Origin: Psychroserpens luteolus
Lineage (GTDB): Bacteria > Bacteroidota > Bacteroidia > Flavobacteriales > Flavobacteriaceae
Direction of reading: 5' to 3'
DNA length: 64,000 bases
Assembly: GCF_021032705.1 (NCBI RefSeq)
Contig: NZ_JAHVXI010000006.1
Span: forward strand, 1 to 64,000
Made by a program: the position numbers and the translations under genes. Numbering within the stretch: the first letter of the stretch is position 1; each line of letters opens with the position of its first letter. The notes below the pieces were generated by a model, which worked only from the letters and a program-made list of their open reading frames with translations, searched no databases and was not told the DNA's origin. Below are positions 50,577 to 59,680 of this stretch, one piece after another.

Positions 50577-51284
50577 TTAGTCTTGAAGCGCGAATACTTT
50601 CTTTAATAAGTCAGTAGTTCTTGACGATACTTTATTTCGTATTTCTTTTTCTTCAACAGCAATCATAGTATAAACACCTTTTAATGCCTCTCCAGTAACA
50701 TAATCTGTAAGGTCAGGATTTACATTGTTTGTAAAAGGAATCGCATTGTATTTATTGATGAGGTTTTCCCAAATCTGGTCTGCACCAACTTTAGAAAATG
50801 AATTTTGTATCACAGGTTTAAACTTATTGTAAAGTGCTGTTCGTGTTTTTGAAGTCAAATATTGAGTAGCTGCGTCATCGTTACCTAGCAAAATACTTTT
50901 TGCGTCGTTGAAAGTAATATCTTTAACTGCATTTATAAATATGGGAGTCGCTTCGCTAACGGCATCTTCAGCAGCTCTGTTTAATACTTTTAGACCTTCA
51001 TCAGCTAAATTCCCTAAACCAATATCACGCAATCCTTTGTCAACTTTTTGTAATTCTTCAGGGAGTAAGATTTTTACCAACTCATTCTTGAAAAAACCAT
51101 CTTTTTGAGTAAGCTTAGTTACTTGTTTGTCTATTCCTAAGTCAAGAGCCTGACGAAGCCCTGATGCAATATCGGCATTACTTAAAACACCTCCGCCTTG
51201 AGGAAGATTATTAACAACGTCTTGTAATTCTGCACAAGCAGTCAAGTTGAAAATTAAAACAAAAGCTAAAAATTTACGAATCAT
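50577..51284 (-). CDS. DUF4197 lipoprotein
   Basis: The 235-aa product has a lipoprotein signal (IFNLTAC, Cys about 17) and the DUF4197 body: SNADIASGLRQALDLGIDKQV, DGFFKNELVKILLPEELQKV, LNRAAEDAVSEATPIFINAVKDITFNDAKSILLGNDDAAT, then YITDYVTGEALKGVYTMIAVEEKEIR-like C-terminus. It is a helical periplasmic protein of unknown role. It converges with the DUF1579-like gene with a 9-bp gap. Confidence 0.88.
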   Translation of the reverse strand: MIRKFLAFVLIFNLTACAELQDVVNNLPQGGGVLSNADIASGLRQALDLGIDKQVTKLTQKDGFFKNELVKILLPEELQKVDKGLRDIGLGNLADEGLKVLNRAAEDAVSEATPIFINAVKDITFNDAKSILLGNDDAATQYLTSKTRTALYNKFKPVIQNSFSKVGADQIWENLINKYNAIPFTNNVNPDLTDYVTGEALKGVYTMIAVEEKEIRNKVSSRTTDLLKKVFALQD

Positions 51285-51328
51285 GATTTTGGGATTTTAT
51301 ATATTTAACAAATATAGATATTTTACTA

Positions 51329-52279
51329 ATGAAGGTCATTCAATTTTTGTGCCTAATACCGATAGTTCTTTTTTTTAATTGTAAAGAGGCAAAAAAAGAT
51401 GAAGCTAGTATAAATAGTTTTAAGCAATATATAACAGTTTTGGGTATAGCTCAAGATGCAGGTTTTCCGCAGATTGATTGTGAGAAGTCATGTTGTTCGT
51501 CCTTTTATAAAGGCGAAGAATCCAAAAAATTAGTGTCGTGTTTAGGTTTGGTAGATATAGAGTCTAATCAAAAATGGTTATTTGATGCCACTCCGGATAT
51601 GCCTGAACAAATTCAAAATTTAAAATCTAAACATTTAGATAACAATAAAGTTATTGATGGTGTTTTTTTAACACATGCTCATATTGGTCACTATACAGGC
51701 TTAATGTATTTAGGATTTGAAGCTTTAGGAGGAGATCATATTCCAGTGTATACGATGCCAAGAATGAAACATTACCTTGAAACTAATGGGCCTTGGAGTC
51801 AGTTAGTGAGTTTTAGAAATATTCAATTAGAAAAACTCCAAAGAGACTCTACCATGAGGATTAGCAATGCATTAAAGGTTACACCTATACAAGTGCCTCA
51901 TAGGGATGAGTTTTCAGAAACCGTTGGATATAAGATTGAAGGACAGAATAAGTCGGCATTATTTATTCCTGATATTGATAAATGGCATATTTGGCAAAAA
52001 GATATTGTGCAGGAGGTGAAACAAGTAGATTACGCCTTTCTTGATGCTTCATTTTTTAGAGATGGAGAATTAAAGCGAGATATGAGTAAAATACCACATC
52101 CTTTTACTACTGAAACTACGACGTTATTTGAAAATGAATCAATGGCAACAAAAAATAAAATCTATTTTATACATTTTAATCATACCAATCCAACCATAAG
52201 GGATGCGCATCCGCTAAAAGATAGTATTCAAAGTTTGGGGTTTAATTTTGCCAAAGAGGGTCATGTATTTGATTTGTAA
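51329..52279 (+). CDS. PqqB-like MBL-fold hydrolase lipoprotein
   Basis: The 316-aa product has a lipoprotein signal (VLFFNC) and a metallo-beta-lactamase fold close to PqqB: VLGIAQDAGFPQIDC....CC, LFDATPDMPEQI, the metal site THAHIGHYTG, and FLDASFFRD. PqqB itself takes part in making pyrroloquinoline quinone, but no other pqq gene lies here, and this one is exported. The DCEKSCC motif is retained. The next gene starts 85 bases downstream. Confidence 0.82.
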   Translation: MKVIQFLCLIPIVLFFNCKEAKKDEASINSFKQYITVLGIAQDAGFPQIDCEKSCCSSFYKGEESKKLVSCLGLVDIESNQKWLFDATPDMPEQIQNLKSKHLDNNKVIDGVFLTHAHIGHYTGLMYLGFEALGGDHIPVYTMPRMKHYLETNGPWSQLVSFRNIQLEKLQRDSTMRISNALKVTPIQVPHRDEFSETVGYKIEGQNKSALFIPDIDKWHIWQKDIVQEVKQVDYAFLDASFFRDGELKRDMSKIPHPFTTETTTLFENESMATKNKIYFIHFNHTNPTIRDAHPLKDSIQSLGFNFAKEGHVFDL

Positions 52280-52363
52280 TTGAGAAAATCAGAATTAATT
52301 ACTTTAAAATACTATTTTAGCACAATAGTTGTTAATATAAAGGGAGTTATAAAAACAAATGAA

Positions 52364-53476
52364 ATGAATTGTAAAAAAATTCTTGTACTCTTACTCTGTA
52401 TTAGCTTTCCATTTATAAGCAGTAGTCAAGTTCGTTTTTCTGAAACGATACAAGCCTCTAAATCTGCTAATGATACAAAAGCATCACTTTTCTTTATTGA
52501 TTTTTGGGCAACTTGGTGTGGACCATGTGTCTATGCATCTGAATACTTAGGTGTTTTACAAAAACAATACCCAGATCGCTTTTATGTAGTCTCTTTGTCT
52601 GAAGAAAATCCTGAAGTTGTCAAGAGATTTCTTAAAAAACATCCGACAGATTTGGCTGTTTCAATTGATTATAAAGGAGAAACATTTAAAGCAAACAATA
52701 CGAGAGCACTTCCATACGGACTTCTTTTGAACGCCAAAGGAACTGTATTATGGAAAGGAAGTCCTACCGATTTTAAACAAGCAGACCTTGAGCGCTATTT
52801 AAGGCAGCATACCAAACAAAGCGATATTAGTAATGTATTTAAAGTGCAAAAAATAAAGGCCGAAACATTCAAAGCCGATTACAGACCTAAATCAGATTTT
52901 GAAATGAAATCGCTTAAGAATCAAACTTATGAAACACTTGTTCGTAATGTTAAAGGGAATTATGTTCATTACAAAGGCGATTTAAAAAGTATTATTGCTA
53001 GAGAACAAAAACTTCTCATTAATCAAGTATTAATAAGTTCAGAATTGAATAAAACATATGAAGTTTATATAAAGAAAGGAACTAATGCAACCTTTCAGAT
53101 TTTAGATCAACTCAAATTAGATCTATTTCATACTGAAACAAAAGGGGATGTATTAATGTTGGACATATCCAATATTCGTTATTGGGATACACAACAAATT
53201 GATTGGGGAAAAAATACTGCTCAATACCTAATTGATGACACACAAATTCAAGCAGATAATGTTACCTTCAATGATGTTATATATCAGTTAGCTTCTGTTT
53301 TAAATTTACCTGTTGTCATTAAAAAAGGTGAAGCAGATGAGTTGAAGCATGATTGGCAAATCCACCATAGATTCTACAATCTTATGGAAACAGATTTGCA
53401 AGACACCTATGGTATTAAAGTGAGTAAAGAAAAAGGGAGTTTTAAAGTTTATAGCATAAGAAAAAAGACACCTTAA
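52364..53476 (+). CDS. Thioredoxin-domain (TlpA-like) secreted protein with large C-terminal part
   Basis: I start it at ATG 52364, which gives the signal peptide KKILVLLLCISFPFISSSQ; a TTG frame opening at 52280 would add 28 odd residues. The 370-aa product has a thioredoxin domain with FIDFWATWCGPC and ALPYGLLLNAKG, residues about 20-150, then about 220 residues of unknown fold. The end (TDLQDTYGIKVSKEKGSFKVYSI) resembles the repeated domain of TIGR03435-type soil-Bacteria proteins. It likely acts on cell-envelope disulfides. It is co-directional with the PqqB-like gene. Confidence 0.78.
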   Translation: MNCKKILVLLLCISFPFISSSQVRFSETIQASKSANDTKASLFFIDFWATWCGPCVYASEYLGVLQKQYPDRFYVVSLSEENPEVVKRFLKKHPTDLAVSIDYKGETFKANNTRALPYGLLLNAKGTVLWKGSPTDFKQADLERYLRQHTKQSDISNVFKVQKIKAETFKADYRPKSDFEMKSLKNQTYETLVRNVKGNYVHYKGDLKSIIAREQKLLINQVLISSELNKTYEVYIKKGTNATFQILDQLKLDLFHTETKGDVLMLDISNIRYWDTQQIDWGKNTAQYLIDDTQIQADNVTFNDVIYQLASVLNLPVVIKKGEADELKHDWQIHHRFYNLMETDLQDTYGIKVSKEKGSFKVYSIRKKTP

Positions 53477-53490
53477 AAGGTGTCTTTTTT
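53461..53490. terminator. Terminator between the TlpA-like and OmpA genes
   Basis: AAAAAAGACACCTT and AAGGTGTCTTTTTT (53461-53474 and 53477-53490). The left arm overlaps the TlpA-like gene's last codons. It may also serve the leftward OmpA gene ending at 53513. Confidence 0.85.
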
Positions 53491-53512
53491 ATAATCTAAT
53501 TTAGAAGTGCTA

Positions 53513-54613
53513 TTAGTTATTTAATACTCTAAATTCTGTACGTCTGTTTCTTCTGTGTTCTGTATCTGAACAATCTACACCATTAGAACAACGATTTGTT
53601 AATCTAGACTCTCCATATCCTTTAGCAGATAAACGACTTCTAGAAATACCTTTAGATACTAAGTAGTTTACAACAGAATTAGCACGTTGCTGTGATAAAG
53701 ACATGTTGTAATCATCATTACCTCTAGCATCTGTATGCGCCATAATCTCAATACTTACAGGCTTATCATTTAAAATTGGTAATAACGTTTCATCAATCGT
53801 TCTTTTAGATGCAGCAGTTAAACGAGCGCTAGCAGTTTCATAAAAAATAGGAATAACTGTTGGGTTCAATAATTCACACTCAACTTCTTCCCAAGTCGTA
53901 ATACCACCTTTTTGATCAAGAATAGTTCTAGTTACAGTTTCTGTTCTGGCAGGAATAGTATTGCTTCTTGTGCTAGCAGGAACATCTACAACTTGACGTG
54001 TTATTGTTTTGTACTCTGCTGGAATTTCAATTTTATCCATACGAGCAGGAGTTTTGATAACACGCTTTTTATAAGAAGTCATCTGCTCAGAAACAGGTAC
54101 AGCATTTGTACTTGCGTCTGTTGCTAAAGTTGTAAAAGGAACATCTCTATTAGTTGCTGGATATTCAACAAAACAAGCAGCAACACAGTCGTCTTTGTTT
54201 ACAGAAGGACAGTCTTCAAGAATCTTGTATTCCCAACCTGAAGTTGCAGGATATGTTTGAAAAGATCTAGAATCTCTACCAAATGTAGCAGGAACGACTT
54301 TTAAATCTGTACGTCCTTCTTTTTTTACATAAGATACATCTACAGTTTCATAAGTTGCTGGAGTATACACATATTTCTCTGTAGCTTCTTTAACTAATAC
54401 TGTTTCTTCTACAGTTTTATATGTTGCAGGTACAACTTCTAAAGTTGTATATGCAGGATACACTTGTAAGGTTTCTGTAACTTCTTTAAACGTATCTTTA
54501 GTGATACATTTTACATAGCATTTTCCAGGTTCTGGATTTGTCGGTAGCCCTTGAGCTTGAACGTAACCTACACTTGCCATGAAGCATAGGAATAAAAATA
54601 ATTTTTGTTTCAT
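53513..54613 (-). CDS. OmpA family protein with Pro-Ala-x-Tyr/Thr repeats
   Basis: The 366-aa product has a signal peptide (SVGYVQAQ), then about 230 residues of recurring VPA(T/E)Y.T(V/I)...V.V units (VVPATYKTVEETVLV, YTPATYETVDVSYV, EIPAEYKTITRQVV, NTIPARTETVTRTI), seven or so in number. The C-terminal OmpA domain (about 255-366) has IEIMAHTDARGNDDYNMSLSQQRANSVVNYL and GYGE, which binds peptidoglycan. The Pro-spaced beta repeats may form a rod linking the peptidoglycan to the outer membrane or surface (inference). Confidence 0.85.
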   Translation of the reverse strand: MKQKLFLFLCFMASVGYVQAQGLPTNPEPGKCYVKCITKDTFKEVTETLQVYPAYTTLEVVPATYKTVEETVLVKEATEKYVYTPATYETVDVSYVKKEGRTDLKVVPATFGRDSRSFQTYPATSGWEYKILEDCPSVNKDDCVAACFVEYPATNRDVPFTTLATDASTNAVPVSEQMTSYKKRVIKTPARMDKIEIPAEYKTITRQVVDVPASTRSNTIPARTETVTRTILDQKGGITTWEEVECELLNPTVIPIFYETASARLTAASKRTIDETLLPILNDKPVSIEIMAHTDARGNDDYNMSLSQQRANSVVNYLVSKGISRSRLSAKGYGESRLTNRCSNGVDCSDTEHRRNRRTEFRVLNN

Positions 54614-54910
54614 AAAATTAAAAATTAGTTAATGGTTATAGATAATTGTTTATAGCTTCACTCACTGTGAGGCAATAATTTAGACACATAACTTTTTAAA
54701 GCGTCACTTTGTAATGACCTTTAACCAAAAGTAGATTTTCTTAAAATTTTGATTATAATTTAGCTCAGAAGAATAAGGAATGTAAATTTAATAAAAAATT
54801 AACATAATATTAAAAAATATCATAATTTTTTAATATAAAAAATCCTACAAAAATTTTATTAATAAAATCTTAAAACCCTATTTTCTCCTTTATTAAAGAA
54901 TTCTAAATAA
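54614..54910. other. AT-rich intergenic region between ompA-like and icmF genes
   Basis: About 300 bases that hold the divergent promoters. I looked for a cobalamin riboswitch because icmF needs B12 and saw no B12-box-like sequence or stable structured element. Confidence 0.4.
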
Positions 54911-54943
54911 TTGAATGCTTCTTTTGAAAATTCCGTAAATTTG
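54911..54943 (+). promoter_or_regulatory. Promoter of icmF
   Basis: TTG (54911-54913), a 22-bp spacer and TAAATTTG (54936-54943), 27 bases before the ATG. Confidence 0.5.
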
Positions 54944-54970
54944 TGTCTTTAAAACATCATAATATTACGA

Positions 54971-57900
54971 ATGAAGCAAGTCGCACCATATCACCCAAAA
55001 TATAAAGTAAGAATTGTAACTGCAGCCTCCCTTTTTGATGGTCATGATGCATCTATCAACATCATGCGTCGAATTATTCAAGCCACAGGTGTTGAGGTTA
55101 TTCATCTAGGGCATGACAGAAGTGTTGAAGAAGTTGTTAATACAGCCATTCAAGAAGATGTAAATGCTATCTGTTTGACTTCATATCAAGGTGGTCATAA
55201 CGAATATTTTAAATACATGTATGACCTGCTTAATGAAAAAGGAGCTGGACATATTAAAATCTTCGGAGGTGGAGGAGGTGTTATTCTACCATCAGAGATT
55301 AAAGAGCTTATGGATTATGGGATTTCAAGAATTTATTCTCCTGATGATGGTCGTGAAATGGGATTGCAAGGTATGATTAATGATTTAGTCGAAAAATCAG
55401 ATTTTGCCATTGGTGATGCGTTAAATGGAGAGTTAGACAATCTTCCGAAGAAGAACCCTAAAGCGATTGCTCGTGTGATTTCTTCTGCAGAAAACTTTCC
55501 AGATATAGCTAAAGAGACTTTAGATAAAATACATACTAAAAATAAAAATTCAAAAACGCCTGTTCTTGGAATCACTGGTACTGGTGGCGCTGGGAAATCG
55601 AGTTTGGTGGATGAATTGGTGAGACGTTTTTTAATAGATTTTCCGGAAAAAACAATCGGTATCGTTTCAGTTGACCCTTCAAAACGAAAAACAGGAGGCG
55701 CTTTATTAGGAGATAGAATTCGTATGAATGCTATTAATTCACCTCGAGTGTATATGCGCAGTTTAGCAACACGTCAATCTAATTTAGCCTTATCAAAGTA
55801 TGTCAATGAAGCAGTGGAAGTATTAAAAGCTGCCGAATATGACTTAATCATTTTAGAAACTTCAGGAATTGGGCAATCTGATACCGAAATTATTGAGCAC
55901 AGTGATGTGTCATTGTATGTTATGACTCCAGAATTTGGAGCAGCTACACAGCTTGAAAAAATCGATATGTTAGATTTTGCAGACTTGGTAGCGATTAACA
56001 AATTTGACAAACGTGGTTCGTTAGATGCTTTACGAGATGTGAAAAAACAATACATGCGTAACAATAATCTTTGGGATACACCACAAGAGGAGTTGCCAGT
56101 ATTTGGAACTATAGCTTCACAATTTAACGACCCTGGAATGAATACACTCTACAAAGCCATTATGGATAAGATTGTAGAGAAAACAGATACAGATTTGAAA
56201 TCGACATTTCATATTTCAAATGAAATGAGCGAAAAGATTTTTGTGATTCCACCATCTAGAACGCGCTACCTTTCTGAAATTGCCGAAAATAATCGCGCGT
56301 ATGACAAAACCGCAAACGAACAGGTTGAAGTAGCTCAAAAGCTTTATGGGATTTATAAAACTATAGAATCTGTGAGTGATAACACACCACAATTGGATAA
56401 AGCTGGAATTGATTCAGAGTCTTTGAATTCTGATGAAAATAAAGAGTTCATCAAATTGTTGGTTGGAGAATTTGATCGTGTAAAACTAAACTTAGATCCT
56501 TACAATTGGGAAGTGATTACAGGTTGGGATGAGAAAGTAAATAAGTATAAAAATCCGATATATTCATTCAAAGTTCGCGATAAAGAAATAAAAATTGAAA
56601 CACATACAGAGTCTTTATCACACACCCAGATTCCGAAAGTAGCTTTACCAAAATATCAAGCTTGGGGAGATATTTTACGTTGGACCTTACAAGAAAATGT
56701 ACCTGGTGAGTTTCCTTATACTTCGGGATTGTATCCGTTTAAGAGAACAGGTGAAGATCCTGCACGTATGTTTGCTGGTGAAGGTGGTCCTGAGCGAACT
56801 AACCGTCGTTTTCATTATGTGAGTATGGGCTTGCCTGCTAAGCGTTTATCTACTGCATTTGATAGTGTGACGCTCTACGGAAATGATCCAGATCACAGAC
56901 CAGATATTTACGGAAAAATTGGAAACGCAGGTGTATCGATTTGTTGTTTAGATGATGCTAAGAAATTGTATTCAGGATTCAATTTAGCAGATGTCATGAC
57001 GTCGGTAAGTATGACTATTAATGGTCCTGCACCAATGTTATTGGGCTTTTTTATGAATGCAGCAATTGATCAGCAATGTGAAATCTATATAAAAGAGAAC
57101 AATCTTGAAAAAGACGTTGAAGCTAAAATAGCTAAAATCTATAAAGACAAAGAACGTCCAACGTATAATGGCGAACTTCCAGAAGGAAATAATGGTTTAG
57201 GGTTAATGCTTTTAGGTGTTACTGGAGATCAGGTATTACCAGCTGATATTTACCAAAGTATCAAAGCTCAAACCATTGCACAAGTAAGAGGAACAGTTCA
57301 AGCTGATATTTTAAAAGAAGATCAGGCCCAGAATACCTGTATTTTCTCTACAGAATTTGCATTGCGCTTAATGGGTGATGTTCAAGAATATTTTATTGAG
57401 AATAATGTGCGTAACTTCTATTCGGTTTCAATTTCAGGTTACCACATCGCAGAAGCTGGTGCTAATCCAATTTCTCAGTTAGCATTTACACTAGCTAACG
57501 GATTCACTTATGTGGAGTATTACTTATCACGTGGAATGGATATTAATAAGTTTGGACCAAATCTTTCTTTCTTTTTCTCCAACGGAATCGATCCTGAATA
57601 TGCGGTAATTGGACGCGTTGCCAGAAAAATCTGGTCTAAAGCCATGAAGCATAAGTATGGTGCAAATGCTAGAGCACAAATGCTGAAATATCATATTCAA
57701 ACTTCAGGACGTAGCTTACATGCTCAGGAAATTGATTTTAATGATATTCGTACAACACTTCAAGCGTTATATGCTATATATGACAATTGTAATTCATTAC
57801 ATACCAACGCCTATGATGAAGCTATTACAACACCTACAGAAGAATCTGTACGTCGAGCGATGGCCATTCAGTTAATAATTAATAAAGAATTAGGACTAGC

Positions 57901-58381
57901 CAAAAATGAGAACCCTATTCAAGGGTCATTTATTATAGAAGAGTTGACAGACTTGGTTGAAGAGGCTGTGTTACTAGAGTTTGACCGAATCACTGAACGA
58001 GGTGGTGTGCTTGGCGCTATGGAAACGATGTATCAGCGAAGTAAAATTCAAGAAGAAAGTTTGTATTATGAAACATTAAAGCATAATGGTAAGTTCCCTA
58101 TTATTGGTGTGAATACGTTCTTGAGTTCTAAAGGATCTCCAACTGTTATTCCTGCCGAGGTTATTAGAGCGACAGAGGAGGAAAAACAATTTCAGATCAA
58201 AACGTTGGAGAACCTTCATAAGGCTAATGACACAAAAACCTTATTAAAAAACTTACAGCATAAGGCCATTAACAATGAAAATATCTTTGAAGCACTAATG
58301 GATGTTTGTAAAGTGTGCTCCTTAGGGGAGATTACTTCTGCTTTATTTGAAGTAGGCGGACAGTATAGGAGAAATATGTAA
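54971..58381 (+). CDS. icmF: Fused B12-dependent acyl-CoA mutase with G-protein chaperone (IcmF)
   Basis: The 1136-aa protein carries, in order, a cobalamin-binding domain (about 8-145; [15 protein letters not shown] with the DxH cobalt-ligand motif, then FGGGGGV), a MeaB-like GTPase (about 195-420; P-loop GTGGAGKSS near 203-211, [20 protein letters not shown]) and a mutase TIM barrel (about 555-1100; [45 protein letters not shown]). IcmF interconverts isobutyryl- and n-butyryl-CoA (some also pivalyl/isovaleryl-CoA); the built-in GTPase guards cofactor loading. Which acyl-CoA it uses here is not clear from sequence alone. Confidence 0.95.
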   Translation: MKQVAPYHPKYKVRIVTAASLFDGHDASINIMRRIIQATGVEVIHLGHDRSVEEVVNTAIQEDVNAICLTSYQGGHNEYFKYMYDLLNEKGAGHIKIFGGGGGVILPSEIKELMDYGISRIYSPDDGREMGLQGMINDLVEKSDFAIGDALNGELDNLPKKNPKAIARVISSAENFPDIAKETLDKIHTKNKNSKTPVLGITGTGGAGKSSLVDELVRRFLIDFPEKTIGIVSVDPSKRKTGGALLGDRIRMNAINSPRVYMRSLATRQSNLALSKYVNEAVEVLKAAEYDLIILETSGIGQSDTEIIEHSDVSLYVMTPEFGAATQLEKIDMLDFADLVAINKFDKRGSLDALRDVKKQYMRNNNLWDTPQEELPVFGTIASQFNDPGMNTLYKAIMDKIVEKTDTDLKSTFHISNEMSEKIFVIPPSRTRYLSEIAENNRAYDKTANEQVEVAQKLYGIYKTIESVSDNTPQLDKAGIDSESLNSDENKEFIKLLVGEFDRVKLNLDPYNWEVITGWDEKVNKYKNPIYSFKVRDKEIKIETHTESLSHTQIPKVALPKYQAWGDILRWTLQENVPGEFPYTSGLYPFKRTGEDPARMFAGEGGPERTNRRFHYVSMGLPAKRLSTAFDSVTLYGNDPDHRPDIYGKIGNAGVSICCLDDAKKLYSGFNLADVMTSVSMTINGPAPMLLGFFMNAAIDQQCEIYIKENNLEKDVEAKIAKIYKDKERPTYNGELPEGNNGLGLMLLGVTGDQVLPADIYQSIKAQTIAQVRGTVQADILKEDQAQNTCIFSTEFALRLMGDVQEYFIENNVRNFYSVSISGYHIAEAGANPISQLAFTLANGFTYVEYYLSRGMDINKFGPNLSFFFSNGIDPEYAVIGRVARKIWSKAMKHKYGANARAQMLKYHIQTSGRSLHAQEIDFNDIRTTLQALYAIYDNCNSLHTNAYDEAITTPTEESVRRAMAIQLIINKELGLAKNENPIQGSFIIEELTDLVEEAVLLEFDRITERGGVLGAMETMYQRSKIQEESLYYETLKHNGKFPIIGVNTFLSSKGSPTVIPAEVIRATEEEKQFQIKTLENLHKANDTKTLLKNLQHKAINNENIFEALMDVCKVCSLGEITSALFEVGGQYRRNM

Positions 58382-58413
58382 AATATATATAACTTACGTT
58401 TATCAAATACACT

Positions 58414-58440
58414 AAAATCCCTTTTCATCGAGGGATTTTT
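58414..58440 (+). terminator. Terminator of icmF
   Basis: AAAATCCC and GGGATTTT around a 10-nt loop, followed by T and C. Confidence 0.75.
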
Positions 58441-58469
58441 CTATATTTAATACTTCAAACTAAAGAGTA

Positions 58470-59588
58470 ATGCTTTCGACTATTGAATATACGGTTACCT
58501 CTATTGTATGTATTATTACTGCAATTATTATTCAGCGCATCTTTATAAAAGAACATAAACGTGGTACAAGTAAGGCTGCTATCAATGGAATTAAATGGTT
58601 TGGACTAGCTATTTTTGTTTGGGGTATAGGTGCACTGCTCAATATCGTTTTTACTTATATACTAGGATGGTCATCAAGTCATAAATTAATCATTTATGTG
58701 GGTGTCGTCATTTCATTGGCCAATTCATTATTCATCTTATTGTCTTTACCTTCCATAGAGCATAATCACACAAGAGGAATCATAGTAAGACTAATTGAAC
58801 GCTTTTCGACCAAAGAATTCATTGGTTTATACTCTGGCGTATTAGGAATGATTGCGTTTGTATTTATTGCGACATCATATACTAATGAAGATATAAGTAA
58901 TAATTTCATTTGGCTTATCGATATTCCAATCTCAATTTTTGTTGCTTTATCCTTATTGTATGAACTCAATAAAGCATTTAAAAGTCGGCAGATGAAGTTT
59001 ATGTATCTGCCAACATTTGCATTATTTGTACTAATTATTATTGCTGTATCACATAGAATTATTCCTCAAGATCAAGTCATTCAAGTTATCGATCAGCAAT
59101 TTTGGAGTGTTGTAGGAAGTATCACAGCCATTTCTTTTAAATTTCTTTTTATTTTATTGTTTTCAATTTTGTTGTACAGTTGGAAGTTTCTTTCTGAAAA
59201 AGAACAACAACAATCAATGGTAAAGCAATTGTCAGAAGATAAGACAAAACTAGAGCATAAATTAGAGCAGATGACCTTGGCCAATGAAAGTCATCTAGAT
59301 ACCATTAAAACGATGAAAAGGGAACTAGTTGGTCTTCGTGAATTACATCATATAGAACTTTCTGATCGACAAAAAGAAGTTTTAGCCAACCTAGCACTAT
59401 TAGGTCAACAAAAATCTTATACCGAAATTGCCGAGGCAATGCATATTAGCGTAGATGGATTTCAAACCCATATTCATCAAATAAAAAAAATGCTCAATAT
59501 TAAAGGTAGTGAGGGCAAGGAGCAATTAATCGCTTATGCTAAAGAGCATAATCTACTTAAATACGCAACGGTAAAACCTAATGCTTAA
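58470..59588 (+). CDS. Membrane-bound LuxR-type transcriptional regulator
   Basis: The 372-aa product has seven predicted helices in residues about 5-240, a charged coiled coil (about 245-300; EKEQQQSMVKQLSEDKTKLEHKLEQM) and a C-terminal LuxR helix-turn-helix (about 300-360; LSDRQKEVLANLALLGQQKSYTEIAEAMHISVDGFQTHIHQIKKML). A membrane sensor with a direct DNA-binding tail is a one-component regulator; the signal and targets are unknown. It lies between icmF and an amino-acid symporter, which may be targets (inference). Confidence 0.82.
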   Translation: MLSTIEYTVTSIVCIITAIIIQRIFIKEHKRGTSKAAINGIKWFGLAIFVWGIGALLNIVFTYILGWSSSHKLIIYVGVVISLANSLFILLSLPSIEHNHTRGIIVRLIERFSTKEFIGLYSGVLGMIAFVFIATSYTNEDISNNFIWLIDIPISIFVALSLLYELNKAFKSRQMKFMYLPTFALFVLIIIAVSHRIIPQDQVIQVIDQQFWSVVGSITAISFKFLFILLFSILLYSWKFLSEKEQQQSMVKQLSEDKTKLEHKLEQMTLANESHLDTIKTMKRELVGLRELHHIELSDRQKEVLANLALLGQQKSYTEIAEAMHISVDGFQTHIHQIKKMLNIKGSEGKEQLIAYAKEHNLLKYATVKPNA

Positions 59589-59680
59589 GTACGTGGTTAA
59601 CTAGTACAAGTTAAAAATTTCAACACTACGTAACCTTTTGGTTTTTGAAGTTTCAGTGCAATTTGCCAAAAACTTCATTC

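Noticed and set aside
51329-52279. Pyrroloquinoline quinone synthesis locus
   Set aside because: Only a PqqB-like fold with a lipoprotein signal is present; no pqqA, C, D or E lies in the window.
54614-54970. Cobalamin riboswitch ahead of icmF
   Set aside because: Looked for because the enzyme needs B12; no B12 box or stable multi-stem element is visible in this AT-rich stretch.
55774-56064. 96-codon leftward ORF inside icmF
   Set aside because: Antisense to the conserved GTPase domain; no signal of its own.
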